A program made the translations under genes and the position numbers. A model generated the notes under the pieces. The model was not told the DNA's origin, ran no database searches, and saw only the letters and a program-made list of their open reading frames with translations. From positions 37,071 through 77,708 of the forward strand of contig VBOY01000013.1 of the NCBI GenBank assembly GCA_005893295.1: DNA of 40,638 bases. Reading direction: 5' to 3'. The stretch's first letter is position 1. Each line of letters begins with the position of its first letter. The DNA comes from Candidatus Eiseniibacteriota bacterium (lineage in GTDB: Bacteria > Eisenbacteria > RBG-16-71-46). This document shows positions 1 through 9,140 of this stretch, piece after piece.

Positions 1-2
1 GG

Positions 3-638
3 CTCCGGACCGGCTGGGATCTCGGGGAGCGGCTGGCATCCGATCCGGAGACCCGGCATATCCCGTTCGTGTTCGTCACCGGCTTCGACCAGCAGGTGCG
101 CGATCGGCTCCAGAACAACGTCTTCGCCCAGAGACCGAAGCACCTCGTGAAGCCGATCGACGGAGCCACGCTGGTCGCGGCGATCGAGGAGGTCGTGGGC
201 GCGATCGGGAGCCGGCAGGTTCGCATCCTGATGGCAGACGACGATGCATCGGTGGCGGCGTTCGTGCGCAAGGTGCTGCCCGAAGGCCGATTCCACCTCG
301 ATCTCGCGTCGAACGGAGAGGAATGCCTCCATATCCTGCGGACCCAGCCGCGCGGGTTCGATCTGTTGCTGTTGGATCTCATGATGCCCGGCGTCAGTGG
401 CTATGACGTGCTGCGCCAGATGGCGCTGAGCGGAACTTCCGCCTCGCTGCCGGTGCTGGTGCTCACGAACTACCCGGAGCCGCGCACCGACGAGGAACGC
501 CAGCTCCTCGAGCATGGAATGGTCCTCGACATCGTCTCCAAGACGGCGGTGCACGAGAACCCCTCGCTTCTGGCCCACGTCGTCGAGTGGCACGTCGAGG
601 TCGCGGGCGATCGCGAGGGCTTGGAGGAAGCAGCGTGA
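3..638 (+). CDS. Response regulator with two tandem receiver (REC) domains, N-terminus truncated by window edge
   Basis: Frame is open from base 3 (LRTGWDLGERLASDPETRHIPFVFVTGFD...KPIDGATL = end of one REC), then a second REC (ILMADDDASVAAFVRKVL...DLLLLDLMMPGVSGYDVL). Confidence 0.8.
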   Translation, partial: LRTGWDLGERLASDPETRHIPFVFVTGFDQQVRDRLQNNVFAQRPKHLVKPIDGATLVAAIEEVVGAIGSRQVRILMADDDASVAAFVRKVLPEGRFHLDLASNGEECLHILRTQPRGFDLLLLDLMMPGVSGYDVLRQMALSGTSASLPVLVLTNYPEPRTDEERQLLEHGMVLDIVSKTAVHENPSLLAHVVEWHVEVAGDREGLEEAA

Positions 639-1036
639 GGCACGTGATCGTGGTCGAAGACGATCCGCTCAACGCGCTGCTGTTCCACAAGCTCCTGGAA
701 CGCCGGGGCGGCTACCGGGTGACCCTGACGGAATCGCCCGAGGAGGTGCTCCGCCTGGCGCGCGAGGGGGCCGACCTGGTGCTGCTCGACGTCTCGCTCA
801 CGGACTCGTTCTGGGAGGGACGGCACGTCGGCGGGGTCGACATCTGCAGGCTGCTCAAGTCCGACCCGGCGTGCGCCAAGATCCCCGCCGTCCTGGCGAC
901 CGCGCACGCGATGCGTGGCGATGAGGAGCGCCTGCTGTCCGAGAGTGGGGCCGACGGTTACGTTGCCAAGCCCCTGGTCGATCACGAGGCCTTCTTGACC
1001 CTCATCCGAGGGTTGCTGCGAGCGGAGGCGGCATGA
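635..1036 (+). CDS. Single-domain response regulator (REC)
   Basis: GTG start overlapping the upstream TGA (GTGA); VIVVEDDPLNALLF...ADLVLLDVSL...VLATAHAM...GADGYVAKPL. Confidence 0.85.
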   Translation: MRHVIVVEDDPLNALLFHKLLERRGGYRVTLTESPEEVLRLAREGADLVLLDVSLTDSFWEGRHVGGVDICRLLKSDPACAKIPAVLATAHAMRGDEERLLSESGADGYVAKPLVDHEAFLTLIRGLLRAEAA

Positions 1037-1557
1037 GGCCGGCTTCCCAGTTCAAGGTGTTGGTGGTCGAGGACGACCTGTTCTTCCAACGCGTGCTATG
1101 TAAGCGCCTCGCGGGCGAGGGCTATCAGGTGGCGGCGGCGTCCGACGGGCGCGAGGGCATGCGTTCGATCGTCACCTTCGAGCCCGACCTGGTGATCTCG
1201 GACTGGATGATGCCCGAAGTGGACGGCCTCGAGCTGTGCCAGTCGGTGAAGACGGGACTACGCGAGGCGGCGCCGTACTTCATCTTGCTCACCGCGAAGG
1301 ACGAGATCAGCGACAAGTTGCTGGCGCTCGAGACCGGGGCCGACGATTACCTCGTGAAGCCCTGCGAGCAGGCGGAGCTCTTGGCGCGCGTCAAAGCCGG
1401 GCTCAGGATCGTCGAGCTGACCCAAGAGCTTCGAAGGGTCGTCGCCGAGCTGAAGGCGGCGAACGCCGCGCTGCAAGACGAAGGGAACGGGCCGCGGGGC
1501 GAGGCAGAGCCGGCGGCGGGCGGGCCCTCGGCTGACCCCTCGGAGCAGGCGGCGTAG
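1033..1557 (+). CDS. Response regulator (REC) with short C-terminal coiled coil
   Basis: ATGA overlap with upstream gene; VLVVEDDLFFQRVL...PDLVISDWMMPEVDGLELC...LLTAKDEISDKLLALETGADDYLVKPCEQAELLARVKAGLRI; C-terminal LTQELRRVVAELKAANAAL. Confidence 0.9.
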   Translation: MRPASQFKVLVVEDDLFFQRVLCKRLAGEGYQVAAASDGREGMRSIVTFEPDLVISDWMMPEVDGLELCQSVKTGLREAAPYFILLTAKDEISDKLLALETGADDYLVKPCEQAELLARVKAGLRIVELTQELRRVVAELKAANAALQDEGNGPRGEAEPAAGGPSADPSEQAA

Positions 1558-1624
1558 CGACGCGGTCCTCGGCGCCCAGGCGGAACGACCGGTCGCCGAC
1601 CCGAGGTTCCGTCGCAACCCGTTC

Positions 1625-1653
1625 TTGACCGCCATCCCTCTCGCAGATAAGCT
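1625..1653 (+). promoter_or_regulatory. Candidate sigma70-like promoter for tRNA-Asn
   Basis: TTGACC (1625-1630), 17 nt spacer, TAAGCT (1648-1653), about 45 nt upstream of the tRNA. Confidence 0.4.
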
Positions 1654-1697
1654 GCGCCGCCCGTTTGGGCCGCCTCCGGCGGCCGCCGATTCCCGAT

Positions 1698-1772
1698 TCC
1701 TCGGTAGCTCAACGGCAGAGCATCCGGCTGTTAACCGGAGGGTTGTAGGTTCGAATCCTACCCGAGGAGCCA
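1698..1772 (+). tRNA. tRNA-Asn (anticodon GTT), 3' CCA encoded
   Basis: Acceptor TCCTCGG/CCGAGGA, anticodon stem TCCGG-CTGTTAA-CCGGA, T-arm GTAGGTTCGAATCCTAC, discriminator G, CCA. Confidence 0.97.
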
Positions 1773-1777
1773 CGTCC

Positions 1778-1815
1778 GAGAGCCCTCGTAACTCGATGAG
1801 TTGCGGGGGCTTCTC
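1778..1815 (+). terminator. Stem-loop downstream of tRNA-Asn, possible terminator (could serve both converging genes)
   Basis: GAGAGCCCTCGTAACTC-GAT-GAGTTGCGGGGGCTTCTC imperfect inverted repeat; no strong T tract. Confidence 0.45.
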
Positions 1816-1866
1816 GCGTGCGGGCGGGAAGGCCCCAGGTTCTGGGCACCCGTTCCTCGAGAAGCA

Positions 1867-3192
1867 CTAGGCCGGCGCGCGAGGCGCACGGCCTCGAGAC
1901 AGCCGATGCGCTCCGTAGACGGAGAAGCCGACGGCAACCGCGATCGCGACGTCGCGCAGCTCGCGGCCGCCCGCGCGGGCGAGCAGCCACAGGCACGCGG
2001 CCAGGGAGACCAGCGGCACCACCGCCCCAAAGGGCACGCGAAACGTCGCCGCAGGCTCGTCGCCACGCCGCCTGAACACCAGCAACGATCCAATCGTGGC
2101 GAGAAACGTGGTGAGTCTCGCCAGGACGTTCAGCGTGGCCAGATACGTGAAGCTCCCGGAGAGGGCGAGGCCCAGGACGAGGCCGGCGCCGACCAGGATC
2201 GCCACGTGAGGCGTGTGGAACCGGCCGTGGATTCGCCCGAGCACCGGCGGGACCTGATTCTCGACCGCCATGGCGAACAGCACGCGCGGCGCGATCAGCA
2301 AGCCGCCCAGGAGGACTCCAACGGTCGAGAGCACGGCGCCCGCCGCGATGATCGAGCCGCCGGCGGAACCCATGAAGCGCGCGCTGGCGTCGGCCAGGGG
2401 GCGCTGCGAAGCAGCAAGATCGGGGAGAGTGCCGATGCACACGCTTTGGATCAGAAGGTAGAGAATCGCGACGAACCCGATGGTGAGCAGAGTCGCGAAC
2501 GGCAGGTCATGCCGCGGATCGCTAATCTCGCCTCCGGCGACCACCGTTGCCTCGTAGCGCCCGAACGCGAAAATGAGTTGGGCGATGGCCGCCGTGAAGG
2601 GCTCGAGTCCCGGCCGTGCCGCGGAAGTGAAAGCGCGCGGGTCGAGAAAGAACAGCCCGACCCCGGTGAAGAGCAGAAGCGGAACGAGCTTGCCGATCGT
2701 GAACAGGTTGCACAGGGTCGCGGCCCGGCGCACGCCCACGACGTTCACGGCGGTGAGCGTCGCAACGATGATCGTGATGAACGACGCGCGGCCAATTCCC
2801 GAGGCCGCCGGGGCCCAAAAGTAACCCAGGTAGCTGGTCGTGACGTTGACGATCGCGGCGGCAGCGCTCAGCCGGGTGAGCCACATCAGCCAGCCGACGC
2901 CGAACGCGGCGTGGGGGCCGAACGCGCGCCGCGCGTACAGGTAGGCTCCTCCGGTTTCGGTGAAGCGGCTCGCAACCTCCGCGCAGCACAGGGCGATCCC
3001 GGCGACGATGAGGGCGCACGCGGCGAAGGCGAGGAGTCCGTACCCTCCGACCAGGGCGTGAACCTTGGAAGGCAGCGCAAAAATCCCGGCGCCGACGATG
3101 CCGTTGACCATGAGCGCCACGGCGTCCCAGCGGTAGACGCCCCGCACCAAGCCCGACGAAGCCGTCTCAGGGCGAGATGGCGCCCACGTCAC
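1867..3192 (-). CDS. APC superfamily amino acid permease
   Basis: VNGIVGAGIFALPSKV...FTETGGAYLYARRAFG...; 12-TM-like hydrophobic pattern; GTG start near 3192 preferred to the longer ORF. Confidence 0.85.
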   Translation of the reverse strand: MTWAPSRPETASSGLVRGVYRWDAVALMVNGIVGAGIFALPSKVHALVGGYGLLAFAACALIVAGIALCCAEVASRFTETGGAYLYARRAFGPHAAFGVGWLMWLTRLSAAAAIVNVTTSYLGYFWAPAASGIGRASFITIIVATLTAVNVVGVRRAATLCNLFTIGKLVPLLLFTGVGLFFLDPRAFTSAARPGLEPFTAAIAQLIFAFGRYEATVVAGGEISDPRHDLPFATLLTIGFVAILYLLIQSVCIGTLPDLAASQRPLADASARFMGSAGGSIIAAGAVLSTVGVLLGGLLIAPRVLFAMAVENQVPPVLGRIHGRFHTPHVAILVGAGLVLGLALSGSFTYLATLNVLARLTTFLATIGSLLVFRRRGDEPAATFRVPFGAVVPLVSLAACLWLLARAGGRELRDVAIAVAVGFSVYGAHRLSRGRAPRAPA

Positions 3193-3457
3193 CACGGCTC
3201 GCCTTCCGCCGCGTCGCGGACCGAGGTTCGAGACGCGGCGCTGCGCAACTGGGCACGCGACCGTTCGGCCTTCTTGACCATCGCGGCTGAAAGGTAGCCG
3301 GGCGCGGGTGGTTGGACAACACGCTCGACGTCGGGGCAGCCGCGTGTCAGCCCGAGGCAAATCATTCGTCTGGCAGTGCGACCCCGATGCTCGCTCGGCA
3401 ACCATTTGCGAGCCGCTCTCGTCGAATCGTACGTGAACTCGAGGAAGGAGGCTCTCC

Positions 3458-3844
3458 ATGACACGTAGCGCGCTCGGACGGGCGGCGATGATTCTGATGG
3501 CATTGAGCTTGTTCGCTCTCGAGGCGGTGGCGTTCGCCGGCCTGGCCCGCACCGTGCGCGGCGCCGTGTCCGGGCCTGCAGACCCGCATCGGAGCGAGAT
3601 CCAAGTGGTGTCGACCGCGCTTTTCCAGGTCGCGCTCCCCGCGGTATCGCGTGCGCTGCGCGGCGTCGTGGCCGCGCCAAGCCCGCGCGCCCTGAGGCAC
3701 GAGAGGAAGGCGCGTGAGATCGCGACGTGTCGTCATGGTGCGATCCCTTGCGTGCGGATCGTGACGATCCACGCGTCGCATCGCTCGATGTTCCGCTCGG
3801 TCGAGATCCGGCCGCGCCTCGCCAGGTGGGCCGGCCAGGCGTGA
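3458..3844 (+). CDS. Small hypothetical secreted/membrane-anchored protein
   Basis: Strong SD (AAGGAGG) just upstream of ATG; N-terminal hydrophobic segment MTRSALGRAAMILMALSLFALEAVAFA. Confidence 0.5.
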   Translation: MTRSALGRAAMILMALSLFALEAVAFAGLARTVRGAVSGPADPHRSEIQVVSTALFQVALPAVSRALRGVVAAPSPRALRHERKAREIATCRHGAIPCVRIVTIHASHRSMFRSVEIRPRLARWAGQA

Positions 3845-3938
3845 AACGCAGGCGATCGAGCGGACCCGCACGCCACGCGGCGCCATTCCCTGCTATGCTC
3901 CGGGCGGTGGCTCGCGCCACGCCCACGGCGGAGGATCC

Positions 3939-4265
3939 ATGGCGTTCGACTCGGCGACCCGCATCGAGGAGTTCCTGGCCTTCGGCGCGTTCGGCGATGT
4001 GAATCCCTCGATCACCGACTCCTCCGCGCATCCCTTCCCGCGACCCCCGGGACGGCGAGCGCCGGCGACAACCACGCGGGCGAGGCTCGACCAGCAGGTG
4101 CAACGGCACCGCGAGATTGGCGCGCGGCTCTCCAAGACCGAGCGCTATCAGCTGCGGATCCCCAACCCCTTCGTGTCCCGCTGGCACTACACGTTTCCCG
4201 AGATGATCCGGGTCGAGGCCGTCCACGTCCGGCATCATGCGCGACTGATCGCCGAGATCTCATGA
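3939..4265 (+). CDS. Short DinB/DUF1569-like protein, possibly truncated
   Basis: C-terminal NPFVSRWHYTFPEMIRVEAVHVRHHARLIAEIS resembles DinB-like C-terminal His region; short (108 aa). Confidence 0.45.
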   Translation: MAFDSATRIEEFLAFGAFGDVNPSITDSSAHPFPRPPGRRAPATTTRARLDQQVQRHREIGARLSKTERYQLRIPNPFVSRWHYTFPEMIRVEAVHVRHHARLIAEIS

Positions 4266-4957
4266 GCGTCTCGACCTCGACCGCCGCGACCACGCTTCGC
4301 TTCCGCGCCACCGAGCGCCACGGCGAGGTGTCCGCATTGCTCGTGCGGCCTCGCGAAGCGCGGGCCATGCTGGTGCTGGCCCACGGAGCGGGGGCGAACA
4401 TGCGACACGCGTTCATGGAAGCGATCGCCGCGCGGCTGGCCCACCGAGCGGTGGCGAGTCTCCGCTACCAGTTCCCCTACATGGAGCGCGGCGGCGGGGG
4501 ACCCGACCCCCAGCCGGTGCTGCTCGAGACGGTGCGAGCGGCGGTGGGGGCCGCGCGTCAGGCGGGCGAGGGCATACCGCTCTTCGCGGGCGGAAAGTCC
4601 ATGGGTGGACGCATGACCTCGCTCGCCGCCGCCGATGAGCCGCTGGCCGAGGTGCGCGGCATCGTCTTCTTCGGCTTCCCGCTTCACTCCGCCGGCCGTC
4701 CGGCCACCGGACGTGCCTTGCATCTGCCCCGGGTGACCGTGCCGATGCTGTTCCTCCAAGGAACCCGGGATCATCTGGCTCACGTGCCCCAGTTGCGCCC
4801 GATCTGCGAGCGGCTCCATGCCACGCTTCACGTCGTCAACGACGCCGATCACTCGTTCCACGTGCTCAAGCGCACCGGCAGGACCGACGAGGAAGTGCTC
4901 GACGAGCTGGCTGACGTCGCGACCGCCTGGATGGCGGGGAACTCGGCCGGTGGCTAG
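4262..4957 (+). CDS. Alpha/beta hydrolase (Tex30/KANL3-like dienelactone hydrolase family)
   Basis: LVLAHGAGANMRHAFM...GGKSMGGRMTSLAAA...VPMLFLQGTRDHLA...NDADHSFHV; ATGA overlap with upstream gene. Confidence 0.85.
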   Translation: MSVSTSTAATTLRFRATERHGEVSALLVRPREARAMLVLAHGAGANMRHAFMEAIAARLAHRAVASLRYQFPYMERGGGGPDPQPVLLETVRAAVGAARQAGEGIPLFAGGKSMGGRMTSLAAADEPLAEVRGIVFFGFPLHSAGRPATGRALHLPRVTVPMLFLQGTRDHLAHVPQLRPICERLHATLHVVNDADHSFHVLKRTGRTDEEVLDELADVATAWMAGNSAGG

Positions 4958-4987
4958 ACCGCCGGCGCTCGAGCGCGGGGGGCGCGC

Positions 4988-5660
4988 GTGAAGCTCCGGG
5001 TCGGCACCAGCGGCTTCGCGTACAAGGAGTGGAAGGGAAGCTTCTATCCCGACCGAATCAAGGCGGAGGACATGCTGCGCTTCTACGGCGAGCGATTCGG
5101 GACGGTCGAGATCAACAATACTTTCTACCGCATGCCTTCCACCTCGGTGCTCGAACGCTGGGCCGGCGAGGTGCCTCGAGACTTCTCTTTCGTGCTCAAG
5201 GCCTCGCGGCGGATCACGCACGAGAAGCGGCTCCAGAACGTGGAGGACTCGGTACTCCAGCGACAAGCTCGGTCCGGTTCTCTACCAACTGCCGCCCAAC
5301 ATGAAGAAGGACGTCGAGCGGTTGCGCGCGTTCCTGGGAGCGCTTCCCCGGCGGCCGGCCGCGGCCTTCGAGTTCCGGCATCCTTCCTGGTACGACGACG
5401 AGGTCCTGGATTCCTTGCGGGCCCGCGACGCCGCGCTCTGTCTGGCGGACACCGACGACGGCGAGGACGCGCCACCGGTCGCCACGGCGCGATGGGGCTA
5501 CCTGCGGCTGCGGCGTGCGGCCTATGGAGAGGCCGAGCTCGAGACCTGGGGCGAACGGATTCGAGGTCTGGGCTGGGACGAAGCGTTCGTTTTCTTCAAG
5601 CACGAAGAAGCAGGGACTGGACCCAAGCTGGCCGCGCGATTCATCGAGCTGGCGGGCTGA
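4988..5660 (+). pseudogene. DUF72 (YecE-like) family gene with internal frameshift/small deletion
   Basis: Frame A: MKLRVGTSGFAYKEWKGSFYPD...SFVLKASRRITHEKRLQNVEDSV; frame B continues DKLGPVLYQLPPNMKKDVERLRAFLGALP...EFRHPSWY...; junction near 5250-5270. Confidence 0.8.
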
Positions 5661-5687
5661 GGGTTCCTCGAGCCGCCGAGGACCGCG

Positions 5688-7128
5688 TTGCCGACGCTCC
5701 CGACGAGGCTGCGCCGCACGATGGGCTTCTGGGACGTCGTCTGGTTCCTGGTCGCCGCGGTCGTCGGGCCCCGCTGGATCCGCGGGCCCGAGCTCCCTCG
5801 CGGTATGGCTGATCGCGCTGCTGGCGTTCTTCCTGCCGCTCGGCTTCACCGTGGTCGAGCTCTCGTCTCGCCATCCGGAAGAAGGCGGTCTCTACGTCTG
5901 GGTGCGGTACGCGTTCGGCGACTTCGCCGGGTTTCTGGCGGCCTGGATGTACTGGATGAGCACCGTGGTGTACTTCCCCGGATTGCTCTACTTCATCGCC
6001 GGCAACGCCCTCTTCCTCGGCGGGCCTTCGTGGCAGGGACTCTCGGACAGCGCCCCGTACTACGTCGCGGTGTCGCTCGGTGGACTCGGGATCGCGCTGG
6101 CCCTCAACGTGGTGGGGCTCCATGTGGGCAAATGGCTGCACAACATCGGAGGGCTCGGCACCTGGATCCCGATCGGCATCCTGGTGGCGATCGGATTCGT
6201 CGCGTGCCTGCGCTTCGGCCCCGCCAGCGACTTCCATCCCGCGGCCTTCGTCCCGAGCTTCGGGCTCAAAGACGTCCTGTTCTGGTCGACGATCGCCTTC
6301 GGTTTCAGCGGGCTCGAGGCGGCGTCCTTCATGGGCGGTGAGGTGGTCGATGCCCGCCGGACGATCCCGCGGGCGATCGTTGCCGGCGGCGCGATCATCA
6401 CCGCGATCTACGTGCTCGGCACGCTGGCCGTGCTGGTCGCGTTGCCGAGCCGAGACGTAGGTGGCCTGCAAGGGATCATGCAGGCGATCGCACGCGCGGC
6501 GGATCGGGTCGGCGCGCCCTATGTGGCCCCGGTGGCCGCCTTCTGCTTCACCGTGGGCAGCGTGGGTGGAGTGGGTGCGTGGCTCGCCTCCACGGCGCGG
6601 CTGCCGTTCGTCGCCGGTGTGGACCAGCTCCTGCCATCCGCCTTCGGCCGGCTCCATCCGCGCTGGGGCACGCCGCACGTGGCGCTCGGACTGCAGGCGG
6701 TCATGGCGGCCGTGTTCGTGGCGCTGAGCCAAGCCGGCACGTCGGTGAAGGGGGCGTACGACGCCCTGGTGAGCCTCGGCGTCATCAGCTACTTCATCCC
6801 CTATCTCTTGATGTTCGCGGCCATGATCAAGCTGCAGAACGTGCCCGCGCCGGGCGGAACGTTCCGCGCCCCCGGTGGCCGCCCGGCCGCGACGTCGCTC
6901 GCCGCGATCGGCTTTGCCACCACCGCGATCTCGATCGTGCTCGCCGCGGTGCCCGCGGAGGACACGCCGAACCCGGCGCTCGCCACCCTCAAGGTCGTGG
7001 GGGCGAGCGTCGTGTTGCTGGTGGCCGGGGCCGCGCTCTACGCGCGTGGGGTGTGGTCGCGCCGTGCGCGGGCGACCGGTGGCGGTGTGTCCGGAGGGGA
7101 TCCCGCGGGTGGCGGAGGTGGGCTATGA
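5688..7128 (+). pseudogene. APC family amino acid permease with apparent frameshift near the N-terminus
   Basis: Frame of 5688 gives LRRTMGFWDVVWFLVAAVVGPRWI; remainder (GPSSLAVWLIALLAFFLPLGF...ELSSRHPEEGGLYVWVRYAFGDF...) is in the frame of ORF 5515..7128; junction near 5765-5795. Confidence 0.75.
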
Positions 7129-7170
7129 TGCCGCGGTCTCGTTTCCACCAAAGCCAGGGGAACGCGCCCC

Positions 7171-8121
7171 ATGATCCGAGTCCGGGCAGGAGCGGCGCTC
7201 GCGCTCGCCGTCGCCGCGCTGGCGGCCACCACAGGGTGCTCGCTCAAGCGCATGGCGGTCAACAGCATCGCCAGCTCGCTCGCCGAGGGCGGTGACGTCT
7301 TCAGCTCGGACGACGACCCCGAGCTGGTGCGCGACGCGCTGCCGTTCGGTCTCAAGACCATCGAGTCCTTGCTCGCCATCGTGCCCGACAACCGGAAGCT
7401 GTTGCTCGCCGGTTGTCAGGGCTACACGCAGTACTCGTTCGCCTTCGTCGAGTCCGATGCGGAGCTGACGGAGTCCGCCGATTACTCGCGAGCGAGCGCG
7501 CTCAAGGAGCGTGCGCTCAAGCTCTACCTGCGCGCCCGCGGCTTCGGCCTCAAGGCGCTCGACCTCGACTACCGCGGGATCTCGGACCAACTGCGCCGCG
7601 ACCCCAAGTCCGCCGCGGCCCGGATTCGGGCCAAGGACTTGCCCTTGCTCTACTGGACGGCCGCGGCCTGGGGCTCGGCGATCAATCTCGGCAAGGACCG
7701 CCCCGACCTGGTGGCGGACGTGGACGTCGTGCGGGCTCTGATGAATCGGGGCCTCGCCCTGAACGAGGCGTACGATGGCGGCGCGCTGCACGAAGCGCTC
7801 ATCGTGCTCGAGTCTCTGCCGGCGATGATGGGCGGCTCGTTCGATCGGGCGCGCGCCCACTTCCAGCGCGCCATCGAGCTCTCGCACGGCGCGGCCGCTG
7901 GTCCCTACGTGACGATGGCCTCGAGCGTCTCGGTCGCCACACAGGACCGGCGCGAGTTCGAGACGCTGCTCCGCAACGCGCTGGCGATCGATCCCGATCG
8001 AGACCTGAGCAAGAGGCTCGCGACCCTAATCCTACAAAGGCGCGCCCGCGATCTGCTGCGCCGCGAGGACGAGCTGTTCTTCGCGGACGACACCACCAAG
8101 ACCGGAGACTCCCATCGATGA
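7171..8121 (+). CDS. TRAP transporter TatT component family lipoprotein (TPR-like)
   Basis: Lipobox-like AATTGCS; LPFGLKTIESLLAIVPDNRKLLLAGCQGYTQYSFAFVESDAE typical of the TatT family; followed by dctP and dctQM genes. Confidence 0.88.
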   Translation: MIRVRAGAALALAVAALAATTGCSLKRMAVNSIASSLAEGGDVFSSDDDPELVRDALPFGLKTIESLLAIVPDNRKLLLAGCQGYTQYSFAFVESDAELTESADYSRASALKERALKLYLRARGFGLKALDLDYRGISDQLRRDPKSAAARIRAKDLPLLYWTAAAWGSAINLGKDRPDLVADVDVVRALMNRGLALNEAYDGGALHEALIVLESLPAMMGGSFDRARAHFQRAIELSHGAAAGPYVTMASSVSVATQDRREFETLLRNALAIDPDRDLSKRLATLILQRRARDLLRREDELFFADDTTKTGDSHR

Positions 8122-9140
8122 GAGCCAGGGCGAACGCACTGCTGGTCGTATGGACGTTGCTCTTCGTGAGTGCCGTGCGGGTCGGGGCCGAGCCCCAGGT
8201 GATCAAGCTCGCAACCCTGGCCCCCGAGGGCTCGGTGTGGCACAAGGTGCTCAAGGACATGGAGGCGGACTGGGCGCGCGAGACCGAGGGACGCGTCGTG
8301 CTGCGCATCTATCCGGGCGGTGTCGCGGGGAGTGAGCCCGATATGGTGCGCAAGATTCGCATCGGTCAGCTCCAGGCCGCGGCCGTCACCTCGGCGGGCA
8401 TGACCGCCATCGACGACGCGTTCCAAGTCTTCGGGATCCCGATGTTCTTCCAGTCCTACGACGAGCTGTTCCACGTGCTCGACCGCATGGAGCCGGCGCT
8501 CGGCAAACGACTCGAGGCGAAGGGGTTCGTCTTGCTCAACTGGGGTTTCGGCGGCTGGGCGCACTTCTTCACCCGCGAGCCGGTGTCCAGCGTGGCCGAC
8601 TTGAAGAGGCTCAAGATCTTCGTGCCGGCCGGCGACGACCGCGCCGTGCAGGTGTGGAAGAGCAGCAGCTTCCGCCCCGTGGCGCTCGCCGAGACGGACA
8701 TCTTGACCGGGCTCCAGACGCGCATGATCGACGCGCTGCCGATCCCGCCGCTGGCCGCGCTCTACCTTCAGTGGTTCCGGCAGACGCCGTACATGGTGCA
8801 CGGCGGCCTCGGCCCGCTGGTGGGCGGTCTCGTGATCTCGCGGCCGGCGTGGGACAAGATCGGCGCCGCGGACCGGGCTCGCATCCTGGCGAGCTGCCAG
8901 CGGGCCGAGCGGCGTCTCGAGGAGGGAATACCCAAGCAGGACACCGCCGCGGTCCACGAGATGGAGCAACGCGGCCTCAAGGTGGTCCGTCTCGATCCCA
9001 AGAGCGCGGCCGAATGGCAAGCGGAAGCGGCGTCGTTCGCGCAGCGCATGCGCGGCGCCACGGTGCCGCCCGAGGTGTTCGACTTGGCGCTCAGGGAGCG
9101 CAACGCGTACCGGCGCGCGAGCGGCGGAGGGGTGCGCTGA
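8118..9140 (+). CDS. dctP: TRAP transporter substrate-binding protein (DctP family)
   Basis: ATGA overlap; signal peptide, then VIKLATLAPEGSVWHKVLKDMEADWARETEGRVVLRIYPGGVAGSEPDMVRKIRIGQLQAAAVT... Confidence 0.93.
   Translation: MRARANALLVVWTLLFVSAVRVGAEPQVIKLATLAPEGSVWHKVLKDMEADWARETEGRVVLRIYPGGVAGSEPDMVRKIRIGQLQAAAVTSAGMTAIDDAFQVFGIPMFFQSYDELFHVLDRMEPALGKRLEAKGFVLLNWGFGGWAHFFTREPVSSVADLKRLKIFVPAGDDRAVQVWKSSSFRPVALAETDILTGLQTRMIDALPIPPLAALYLQWFRQTPYMVHGGLGPLVGGLVISRPAWDKIGAADRARILASCQRAERRLEEGIPKQDTAAVHEMEQRGLKVVRLDPKSAAEWQAEAASFAQRMRGATVPPEVFDLALRERNAYRRASGGGVR

Noticed and set aside
1801-3297. 498-aa plus-strand ORF opposite the APC permease
   Set aside because: Charged low-complexity translation (REDQG-rich) characteristic of the complement of hydrophobic membrane-protein codons.
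3193-3552. N-terminal extension of the APC permease ORF (1867..3552)
   Set aside because: Arg/Pro-rich non-conserved stretch; conserved permease begins near the GTG at 3192, and a plus-strand gene with a good SD overlaps the region.
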